From positions 1 to 64,000 of the forward strand of contig JABSOY010000008.1 in the NCBI GenBank assembly GCA_013215385.1: DNA of 64,000 nt, given 5' to 3'. This DNA comes from Colwellia sp. GTDB lineage: Bacteria > Pseudomonadota > Gammaproteobacteria > Enterobacterales > Alteromonadaceae. Below, one piece after another: positions 48,933 to 56,432 of the stretch (within the stretch, counting starts at the first letter, position 1; each line of letters starts with the position of its first letter). The notes under the pieces are model-generated. The model ran no database searches. It was not told where the DNA came from and saw nothing but the letters and a program-made list of their open reading frames with translations. Position numbers and translations under genes: made by a program.

Positions 48933-49176
48933 ATGCTCTCCTGTTTCATAAAACATCAATTTTTATGGGGATAAAGTGAGAAATCGAAAGTCTTACCTTG
49001 CGGACAAAGGATTAATATCACTTTTGACGTTTTTAGCATTCAGTTGACCTTAAATACAATCAGTAGCTAAAGCCTCCAATGCGCCGCTTGCGTTCACATA
49101 TACAGCGAGCAACGTCATGAATGGCAAGCAGAGTGTACTGCTTGCCATTCATAGCTCTTATAAGTGACCACTTTTA

Positions 49177-50868
49177 TCATTCACTGGTAACTAACGACTT
49201 GATATCAAATGCAGACTTATTGAATTTATTACCGAAAAAATCACCTTGATTCCAGCTGGGACGTACCAAGCTATTGGCTATTTCCTCGCCAATAGTAAAG
49301 TTAACTTTGGTAAAAGTGACTCCAGCTTCGTAACTAATTGGTAATGAAATATCATCTGAAGGCTGGTGATAATGTTTGCCTAAGAATTGCATAAATAATT
49401 GACCACCATTAATCTTTGGATCTTTTGAAGTGAGGCCAGGAGACAATTGAATTGAAGGTATGCCTTGTTTTACGAATGAATAATGATCACTGCGAGTAAA
49501 GAACGCCTGCTCAGGCATAGGATCAGCAATGAGCTTTAACTCATGTGCAGCTGCAGCAGACTGCACATACCCCTGCATCGTTGAGTGCTGGGCACCAAAG
49601 GCAACAATATCTGCAAATGGGTAAAGAATTAGTGGCATATCAAGGTTGATATTGGCAACCATTGAGGTGACGGGGACCGTTGGGTTATGGACAAAATAAC
49701 TGGATCCCAGTAAACCTTTCTCTTCAGCCGTTACCACCACAAACAAGATGGAACGTTTAGGCCTTTCGCCTAAACTAAAACGACGAGCCGTTTCAAGTAA
49801 AATGGCAATACCGGAAGCATTATCCAGCGCGCCATTATGGATCGTATCGTCTCCATTACCTTCAATGCCAAGGTGATCTAAGTGTGCAGAATAAACTACA
49901 TATTCATTCTTCAGTACAGGATCACTTCCTTCCAGTACGCCTATCACGTTTGAGCTAAAAATCGTTTTATGGGCACTTTTTCGTTTGAGAGTAATATCTA
50001 TATTCATATCAAAGCCAACCGGTATTCGACCGGCTTCAAGCTCTGAAAAAATTTGTGCTAAATCTGAACCTGCGGCAGAAAATAGTGTTTTCCCTGTATT
50101 TATTGTCACATAGGCTAGTCCCTTAAGGCCAGGGTAAGAATCGAAAACGCCGCCTCCTTTCATTTGCCAATTTAATAGTGGCCTTTTAGCAAAAGCACTG
50201 AAATTAGGATAAGAACCCATTCGCTGTCCTTGCGGTGTTTCCAGCATTATTACGCCTATAGCCCCCCTATCTTCTGCCTGCTGTAATTTTACACGAACAT
50301 TACTAAAATGGGCTCCTTCTTCACTTGTAAAAGAGGCTGGTTTGCCCGCAAGCATTACAACAATTTTTCCTTTTACGTCAAGATCAGTATAGTCATTATG
50401 TTTCAATTCTTTTGATGCTATGCCATACCCGACAAAAACCGGCTTGGCTCGAATATTGTCTTCACTGGTGAGTGCACTTGGTAGCGAAACGAATTGTTGT
50501 ATAAATTTAAATTCAGTTTCTTTGTCACCATTATGCAGTACCATCTTCACTGAAGATTTGTCAAATGCACTTTTGGTGAAAGGCACTGATTGAAACCAGC
50601 TATCATTTTCACCTGCTGGTTTTAACCCGAACTGCTTGAATTGACTGGCGACATATTGTGCTGCTATCTCATATTCAACACTTCCTGTATCTCGACCGTT
50701 TAACCTATCATCAGCGAGAAACTCGATATGAGCACGTAATGAGTTCTTCATAGTCTTATCTGAAACAGGCGTATTTTTTTTATCACTATACGATGTTGAT
50801 TGAGCGTTGCTAGAGGCAAGGAGTAATAATATCGGCAAGCCGAGTAAAACATTTGTCATAATTTTCAT
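49177..50868 (-). CDS. Secreted M28-family peptidase with PA insert
   Basis: 563 residues with a signal peptide (NVLLGLPILLLLASSNAQS). A PA domain spans about residues 140-260 (KGKIVVMLAGKP, EDRGAIGVIMLE). The M28 zinc site is in YSAHLDHLG, HNGALDNASGIAILLE, VTAEEKGLLGS and RSDHYSFVKQGIPSIQLSPG. It is probably an exported aminopeptidase or carboxypeptidase. It is on the same strand as, and 156 bases downstream of, the AraC-type regulator, which may control it. Confidence 0.92.
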   Translation of the reverse strand: MKIMTNVLLGLPILLLLASSNAQSTSYSDKKNTPVSDKTMKNSLRAHIEFLADDRLNGRDTGSVEYEIAAQYVASQFKQFGLKPAGENDSWFQSVPFTKSAFDKSSVKMVLHNGDKETEFKFIQQFVSLPSALTSEDNIRAKPVFVGYGIASKELKHNDYTDLDVKGKIVVMLAGKPASFTSEEGAHFSNVRVKLQQAEDRGAIGVIMLETPQGQRMGSYPNFSAFAKRPLLNWQMKGGGVFDSYPGLKGLAYVTINTGKTLFSAAGSDLAQIFSELEAGRIPVGFDMNIDITLKRKSAHKTIFSSNVIGVLEGSDPVLKNEYVVYSAHLDHLGIEGNGDDTIHNGALDNASGIAILLETARRFSLGERPKRSILFVVVTAEEKGLLGSSYFVHNPTVPVTSMVANINLDMPLILYPFADIVAFGAQHSTMQGYVQSAAAAHELKLIADPMPEQAFFTRSDHYSFVKQGIPSIQLSPGLTSKDPKINGGQLFMQFLGKHYHQPSDDISLPISYEAGVTFTKVNFTIGEEIANSLVRPSWNQGDFFGNKFNKSAFDIKSLVTSE

Positions 50869-51024
50869 AATATTGCTTTATCCATTAATAATAATTTTTA
50901 CAAAATTCTGGGATGTTTTGTTCGGGAAATATTTAAACACCCAATAATGGTTAAAGCGTCTGAATGGGACGAGTTGGATGTGCGATTCGGACGAATCACA
51001 CATCTTTGAAAGGTATGTACTTGA

Positions 51025-52218
51025 TTAAATAGTTAATTGCTTGCGATATTGGCTAGGGGTTAATTTGACAAACTGTTTGAAAACGGCGTTAAAGGTGCTT
51101 CTTGAGGAGAAACCTGCGCTCATCGCAAGGTCAAGTATCTTAATTTCATTATCATCCTTCATCTTTTCGCAGATATAATTTATGCGGTATTCATTCACAA
51201 ATTGGTAAAAGTTTTTCCCCTCGTGCTGGTTTAATACTTCAGATAAATGATGGGTACTGATGCCAACGATTTCTGCCAAACGAGTGAGTGTTAACTGATT
51301 ATCCAGGTAGGTCTGCTGCTCTTGCATATTTTGCCTGACAACCTTTAACAAGCTACTTCTGATACTTGGGTCTAATGCGCCTGAATTATTAGCAGAGGTG
51401 GCAGCATCAGCTATACTCTTAGTTTCAATACTTGCCTCAATAGCTGCCACTTCTTCAGACAGTATTATATTACTCGCAGCCAGCTCCTCTTGAGCAATAG
51501 TACGTGTATTCAATTGTGCAATCTTAAATAAGACTGGGTTACGCCATTGCGCCATGGCGATGCTATAAATCATGACAATAATCAGCACGTCACCTGCAGT
51601 AGAAAAAATAAAAGGATATTCCGCAGTGCCCATCATTTCTTTTAAGGACCAGATGACTAAGGCTAAAAACAGCAATTTCCATAACCAGGAGAACATTTCA
51701 GGGTTAAAGTTTGACAATGTTTGCTTGGCTTTATTTTGAATGCGCCGCACCATAAACATACTAAAGCCTAGATAAGCAAACGCCTGTATTGACTCTATCG
51801 CTTCAGCTATATTCAAGTATTTTAAACTTTCTGTGCCATGCAAAATGATATCGAGCTTTACTTCAGGTGATGATAAAAAGAATTCAATATTGAGTAAATA
51901 ACAAACGACTAATGGCAGTAGGTGCCATAGGTCTTTCAGAGCAAAGGAGCGGTCAATAATAGCATGACGGCAATATAAATATAAAAGAGCCCCAAAACAA
52001 GCAGGCAAAAACGCATGAAAGCCAATCAATGGCGAAAGAACATTAATTTCGCGTTGCAGGTATATAAATGGACCCAAAAAATTAAAGGCCAGAAGCAGAC
52101 AAAAAATGCCCAATATGCGACTGGCAGTGGATGTTTTAGTGCCAAAGATAAGTAGCCCCGCAAGTAACAGTCCCTGAAAAACACCTATAACGTACAAGTA
52201 TTGCGTTAAAATTGACAT
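51025..52218 (-). CDS. AraC-family regulator with membrane N-terminus
   Basis: 397 residues: seven or so hydrophobic segments in the first 230 residues, then an AraC helix-turn-helix pair at the C-terminus (LTRLAEIVGISTHHLSEVLN and ILDLAMSAGFSSRSTFNAVF, ending KQFVKLTPSQYRKQL). Such membrane-tethered AraC proteins are common in marine gammaproteobacteria and sense unknown signals. The peptidase gene downstream is the likely target. Confidence 0.92.
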   Translation of the reverse strand: MSILTQYLYVIGVFQGLLLAGLLIFGTKTSTASRILGIFCLLLAFNFLGPFIYLQREINVLSPLIGFHAFLPACFGALLYLYCRHAIIDRSFALKDLWHLLPLVVCYLLNIEFFLSSPEVKLDIILHGTESLKYLNIAEAIESIQAFAYLGFSMFMVRRIQNKAKQTLSNFNPEMFSWLWKLLFLALVIWSLKEMMGTAEYPFIFSTAGDVLIIVMIYSIAMAQWRNPVLFKIAQLNTRTIAQEELAASNIILSEEVAAIEASIETKSIADAATSANNSGALDPSIRSSLLKVVRQNMQEQQTYLDNQLTLTRLAEIVGISTHHLSEVLNQHEGKNFYQFVNEYRINYICEKMKDDNEIKILDLAMSAGFSSRSTFNAVFKQFVKLTPSQYRKQLTI

Positions 52219-52641
52219 AAACTCCCTTCAACTTCACTGAATATAAAGCCAGCACTGATAGTATTAAGTATTTGGCATTTTATGAATGAAGTGGTGTTCT
52301 ATTGATATTCACTACCAGACAACAAAAAAACAGTTTTTAATCGGTAACTTTAAACCTGATGAAAACCAAAATTATTATTAACTTAAGAGCAGTTAAGCTT
52401 TCTTAGATAAACAAGATGAAAAATTTATAACATAATATGATGTATGCAAAAGTATGTCTTGTTCAATTTGATAAAATCATTAAAATTTTCAATTGTATTA
52501 AGCAATAATAAACATCTTCAAAAGCTTTGTAATGCATAAAATATGATGGGTTCGGTCACTTTTTATCAAGTTAATATCCATGTAACATCTTCTATACTTA
52601 TAGAAAAAAATCATAGAAAAGAATCATTGAAAAGTATTAAC
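52219..52641. other. Gene-free stretch
   Basis: AT-rich; presumably the promoter region of the AraC-type gene. No other feature is seen. Confidence 0.4.
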
Positions 52642-52851
52642 ATGTCTTCAATTACAACTAATTAATTCTACTTCATTAATGCTGAATGTCAGTTTTTAGG
52701 TATTAGCGGCCCTTTACGAAGAAATCGATTAGACATGATTGCATGCTGTTGTCGTAAGGTTAAATATCAAGAAAAGGAAACTTTTACTTTAGCAAACAGG
52801 GAGATTAAGTTAGAACCGGAAATTGAGACAATAAATAAAGCAGTAAGATAA
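52642..52851 (+). pseudogene. Small relic frame convergent with peptide gene 1
   Basis: A frame reads MSSITTN, stop, FYFINAECQFLGISGPLRRN and ends EIKLEPEIETINKAVR stop. The same ending, IKLEPEVETTNKAVR stop, is present before peptide gene 2 (about 55690-55739), with more decay upstream. The shared end suggests a once-coding gene that travelled with the peptide locus. Family unknown. Confidence 0.4.
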
Positions 52852-52857
52852 TTTTTT

Positions 52858-52884
52858 AAGAAAAGGGAGCTATTTGCTCCCTTT
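52858..52884 (-). terminator. Terminator of peptide gene 1
   Basis: AAAGGGAGC and GCTCCCTTT with a five-base loop, then TTCTTAAAAAATT on the minus strand, about 18 bases past the stop. Confidence 0.85.
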
Positions 52885-52901
52885 ATTTGTAATGCTTATA
52901 C

Positions 52902-53081
52902 CTACATACAATTGTATGAAGGAGGGCAGTTATCGCTGGGTACACAAACGCATGTTATACAATTGACAGTTTCTATTTGAAATCTCATGCCACCGCCAAT
53001 ATTCGGTGTTAAATTATCAGGTAATATTTGCGTATCTTTAGAAAGATTTTTAAGTTTTTTCTTATTTAATTGTAATTTCAT
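52902..53081 (-). CDS. Cys-rich GG-leader peptide precursor 1 (lanthipeptide-like RiPP)
   Basis: 59 residues. The leader MKLQLNKKKLKNLSKD continues TQILPDNLTPNIGGG (to residue 31), ending in a GGG typical of leader cleavage. The core MRFQIETVNCITCVCVPSDN and CPPSYNCM has Cys at 41, 44, 46, 52 and 58 and Ser/Thr at 43, 49 and 55. The leader resembles those of class I lanthipeptide-like precursors. AAGGAT supports the ATG at 53081; the longer frame from 53132 is rejected. It has its own promoter and terminator. No modifying enzyme is nearby. Confidence 0.8.
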   Translation of the reverse strand: MKLQLNKKKLKNLSKDTQILPDNLTPNIGGGMRFQIETVNCITCVCVPSDNCPPSYNCM

Positions 53082-53138
53082 TAATATAATCCTTATTTTC
53101 CATTTAATGATTGAAGTGTGTTTAAAATACACAACATA

Positions 53139-53167
53139 TATTTACCGATAAAATAAAACAATGTCAA
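53139..53167 (-). promoter_or_regulatory. Promoter of peptide gene 1
   Basis: On the minus strand TTGACA (53167-53162), 17 bases, TAAATA (53144-53139), about 58 bases before the ATG. An identical -35/-10 pair and spacing precede peptide gene 2. Confidence 0.75.
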
Positions 53168-53226
53168 TCTATTGTTAATTATTACTTACCGATAAAATAA
53201 AACAATGTTAACCACTTGTTAATTAT
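53142..53226. repeat. Two direct repeats over the peptide-1 promoter, period 44
   Basis: TTACCGATAAAATAAAACAA followed by TGT.AA and TTGTTAATTATT occurs twice. The second copy contains TTAAC-CACTT-GTTAA, an inverted repeat that may be an operator. A similar but weaker pair lies before peptide gene 2 at about 56022-56105. Confidence 0.75.
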
Positions 53227-53661
53227 TGAGTTTTGATGTTAAATAAATTGCTTGAGCCCATGGGAGAAAATGCTGAGATTAATAAAATTGAATTATTTAC
53301 CTATGAAATAGAAATAGAAATAGAACGATACCGAGGCCTGACTAAATAGAGTTAGTTGAATTTTTATTTATGGCTGATAGTAAGCTTCTAGCAAGAACAA
53401 GCCAATTATTACAGAGTTATAGTGAGGATATACGCTGGCGATTCACGTTTTTAGTTGCCGATAAGTTACGTGATTTGATTGAGGATACATATACAGAAAA
53501 GCTTACATTGATTTCTCAACTGAGAACTGACTTTGGTATGAGTTTAATGAAAGCAGTACGCTGAGAAAGCAATTGTGCAATAGATAAGGAAAATTTTAAA
53601 TTTTTTAAAAGGATGATGTTAATAAATGGTACTCAAAGCTTGGAAATGACTTACCTGATAG
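53227..53661. other. Region upstream of peptide gene 1
   Basis: The first part is duplicated upstream of peptide gene 2. A 64-codon plus-strand frame at 53370-53564 (MADSKLLARTSQLLQSYSED) has no ribosome site and no known relative; I do not call it a gene. Confidence 0.35.
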
Positions 53662-54330
53662 TCAAAAATAGACTCTGTAACAGATATTGTGTAACTGCCA
53701 GTTTTTCAGTTTTTTAAGCATTGTCCATTTTTTTGATGCTACATCCATCGCAAGATAAACTACAGTCTTTGCTGATTTATCTGAAGGAAATAACTTACGC
53801 CTCTTAATCGCCTTTCGAATAACACTGTTAAGTGATTCTCTTGCATTCGTTGTGTGCGGATATCTTGAGGGCATTTTAACTACGTATTTAGATTTTCCCA
53901 ATGCGCACGCCATGAACGACTGAATTGTCGGTAGTTATCATCGCAGCGAGCGGACAGATTGTCGCGTTTAAGTAACGCCTATTCTTTAGTCCCTAATTTA
54001 TCCATGCGCTTTAAACCAGCTGTGCCAGTTTTGTAATCTTTCCGGGCTACATATTTCATCGAATTACGCACCATAGCACAATACGGAGCTGAACTTGTCT
54101 CTGGGGGTAAGGTGTTAATCGCCTCAGGAAAACCTTTAAAATCATCATTACAAGCGATGAGAGTGTCATTTACGTCTCGGCTGTTAAGTTCCGTATGTAT
54201 GTTCAAACAGAGCAAAGTCCCTTCGTTTTCTATATCCACATCTCTAGCAGCTCGTTATGGCCTTTAATATTGGCCCAAAGCCAAATAAATTTCTTTATTG
54301 ATAGCCTGCTTATCTTAGCTGATTTTAATG
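53662..54330 (-). pseudogene. IS256-family transposase, fragmented
   Basis: The minus strand holds KGFPEAINTLPPETSSAPYC (53979-54239), MVRNSMKYVARKDYKTGTAG, and then in another frame TTNARESLNSVIRKAIKRRK with KTVVYLAMDVASKKWTM (53662-53913). These are consecutive conserved blocks of IS256/Mutator transposases (about 400 residues). Several frameshifts, a lost middle and missing N-terminus make it inactive. No clear terminal repeats were found. Confidence 0.85.
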
Positions 54331-54761
54331 ACTAAACAATTAAGGTAAACAATGGAATAAACTGAATCTAAAGGCCTGGCTTGTCATTCTATGACTTGGT
54401 CTCTAACCATCACTTCTCAATAGGTCATTCCAAGATTCACAAGGAAATTTAGTTTCAAACTATTGGCAAAAAATTTTTTACAGAGTTAATTCGCCCTATC
54501 TCAATATGTGATGAAAATTACAATTATCGAAACGCTAAGGTATTGTCTGGTAGACTAGGCGGTGTATATGAGAAACCTAATCCTCTTGGTCTATCGACGC
54601 TTTTATTCAGAGAAAAGTGAAATTCTATTCTGATTGAACATGTATTTAATAGTTGAAGATTTAACTGTTTGAATCGTAACTTATTGAAGGAGTTAGGGGC
54701 TAGCCGCTTGACCAGAACATTATGGTATTGAAGCGGCGATAAAAAAGGCTTGGATGAAAAA
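54331..54761. other. Debris between two transposase relics
   Basis: No gene identified. An 89-codon minus frame at 54524-54793 overlaps the IS66 relic and is a shadow. Confidence 0.35.
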
Positions 54762-55130
54762 TACCAAGCACGGCAAGATAAGCCAAAACCCATACTCGAT
54801 AAAATAAATACGTGGAAACGAATAATAAAGAAAAAATTCCGCCGAAGGTTAACTATGTGAAGCCTTAAACTATTGGTATAACCAAGCCCAAACTAGTACC
54901 TACCTTAAAGATGGACGTATCAACATAGATTATATTCGTGCAGAGCGAGCAGTGAAAGCGTTTGTTATTGGTGGTAAACGTTGGCTATTCTCAAATGAAT
55001 CAGTGATGCCAATGCCTGTGCAATACTTTACAGTTTTGTTGAAACAGCCAAGGCCAATGGTTTGTTAGTCGATAGCTATTTTCAAACCTGTTTAAATGAA
55101 TTAGCTAAAAAGCCTAGAGTACCAACTACT
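54762..55130 (+). pseudogene. IS66-family transposase (TnpC) C-terminal relic
   Basis: YQARQDKPKPILDKINTW, then CEALNYWYNQAQTSTYLKDG, RINIDYIRAERAVKAFVIGG and KRWLFSN, then a frameshifted VETAKANGLLVDSYFQTCL. These blocks are the end of the IS66 transposase catalytic domain. Internal stops and frameshifts are present, and the rest of the element is lost. Confidence 0.85.
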
Positions 55131-55390
55131 TTTGAATATCAAGCAAGACTAGACGCCATTCCCCATACGCTTACGGTCTTTTTACCGTATATTTTATTGA
55201 TGATGATTCAAAGTGCATTGTGATTATTAATGTTATCGACTCTGAGCAACACTCTAAAGCTTCAAAATTTATAACTCCAGATTAAAGCTAAGAAAAATTA
55301 CTATTATATTCTCTTCTAATAAAAAATATAAATTATTATTTGAAATCTAATTAAGTGATGATATTTCAATGGATTGGTTGTTCTTTGTTG
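55131..55390. other. Gene-free tail after the IS66 relic
   Basis: A short decayed extension of the IS66 end up to about 55220, then AT-rich sequence with no feature. Confidence 0.35.
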
Positions 55391-55548
55391 GTTTTAGGGG
55401 GGGGAGTGGGGTATCAGCACTCAATCCTATGTAACAAAGTTAGCAAAAACAATTAGATAATAGCTATATGGGTATGATGATGTAATTTATATTACATAAC
55501 GTCTTATTTAAGCGAAAGCCCGAATAGCAATGTTCGGGCTTTTTTTTG
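55391..55548 (+). repeat. Decayed copy of the groEL 3' end and terminator (copy B)
   Basis: A G-rich tract at 55395-55411, then ATGGGTATGATGATGTA at 55468-55484 and the intact hairpin AGCCCGAATAGCAATGTTCG closing with GGGCT and eight T (55516-55548). The hairpin is nearly identical to the groEL terminator. Confidence 0.75.
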
Positions 55549-55749
55549 CCAATTACAGTATCCATTTTGAAATTTAGGGGGAGCCTATTTGATTTTTTGG
55601 TAGCCCTTAACGAAGAAACCGATTGAACTGATTGAATGCTGTTGTAAGTTTATATTTTAAGAATAGGACGTTTTTATTTCAGCAGAAAGGGGATTAAGTT
55701 AGAGCCGGAAGTTGAGACAACAAATAAAGCAGTAAGATAATTTGTCAAT

Positions 55750-55772
55750 AAAAGGAGCTATTTGCTCCTTTT
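55750..55772 (-). terminator. Terminator of peptide gene 2
   Basis: AAAGGAGC and GCTCCTTT with a five-base loop; it corresponds in position and sequence to the terminator of peptide gene 1. Confidence 0.8.
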
Positions 55773-55783
55773 ATTTGCAATGC

Positions 55784-55963
55784 CTACATACAATTGTATG
55801 TGGCAGGGCAGAGATCGCTGGGTCTACAAAAGCATGATACACAATCGTTAGTTTTTACTTCTTCTATCCTACCACCGCCAATATTCGGCGTCATATTATC
55901 AGGTAATATTTGTGAGTCTTTAGAAAGATTTTTAAGTTTTTTCTTATTTAATTGTAATTTCAT
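55784..55963 (-). CDS. Cys-rich GG-leader peptide precursor 2 (lanthipeptide-like RiPP)
   Basis: 59 residues, missed by simple ORF calling because a plus-strand frame covers it. The leader MKLQLNKKKLKNLSKD continues SQILPDNMTPNIGGG and differs from precursor 1 at two positions only. The core RIEEVKTNDCVSCFCRPSDL and CPATYNCM keeps Cys at 41, 44, 46, 52 and 58 and Ser/Thr at 43, 49 and 55, while other positions vary. AAGGAT precedes the ATG. It has the same promoter and terminator design as gene 1. Confidence 0.8.
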   Translation of the reverse strand: MKLQLNKKKLKNLSKDSQILPDNMTPNIGGGRIEEVKTNDCVSCFCRPSDLCPATYNCM

Positions 55964-56020
55964 TAATATAATCCTTATTTTCCATTTAATGATTGAGGTG
56001 TGTTAAAAATACACAGTATA

Positions 56021-56049
56021 TATTTACCGATAAAACAAAATGATGTCAA
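56021..56049 (-). promoter_or_regulatory. Promoter of peptide gene 2
   Basis: TTGACA (56049-56044), 17 bases, TAAATA (56026-56021) on the minus strand, at the same distance from the ATG as for gene 1. Confidence 0.75.
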
Positions 56050-56373
56050 GAGATTGTTAATATTTACTTGCCTATAAAATGAATTTATGTTAATGAGATG
56101 TTAATTTTAAAGTTACAGTGTTCAATAAATTACTTGAGTCCACGGTGAAAATGGCGGTATTTATAAAATTTAATTCTTTACCCATCAAAGAGAAATAGAA
56201 CGATAGTGAGGTTTTGACTAAATGGAGTTAGTTGAATTTTTGTTTTTGGCTGCTTGCTGAGAAAATACTTCTAGTTCTTTTTTATTCATAGTCTGCCTAT
56301 CCTAAACCCTAGTTGGGTATTAATGACAGGCAGTTACACAGATTTTGTTACAGGGCGTTTAAAAATAAATTGT
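56050..56373. other. Upstream part of the second peptide locus
   Basis: It matches the region upstream of peptide gene 1 (about 53168-53360), including GAGTTAGTTGAATTTTT. No gene is supported. Confidence 0.45.
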
Positions 56374-56430
56374 GTTAACCCGTACTAGGACGGGTCATCG
56401 TTAAGTTATTTAAGTTATTTAAGTTATTTA
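56374..56430. repeat. Intergenic repeat, copy 2, and a 10-base tandem repeat
   Basis: TAACCCGTACTAGGACGGGTCA matches the copy beside fbp at 7232-7256. It is followed by TTAAGTTATT repeated three times, directly before the stop of the large surface protein gene. Confidence 0.6.
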
Positions 56431-56432
56431 AT

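Noticed and set aside
53370-53564. 64-residue plus-strand frame
   Set aside because: No ribosome site or family. The start region is duplicated upstream of peptide gene 2, but the frame is not kept there.
53082-55783. Lanthipeptide synthetase between the two precursor genes
   Set aside because: I looked for LanB, LanC, LanM or radical-SAM signatures on both strands and saw only IS256 and IS66 debris.
55794-56006. 70-residue plus-strand frame
   Set aside because: It is the antisense of peptide gene 2, whose minus-strand frame is conserved with peptide gene 1.
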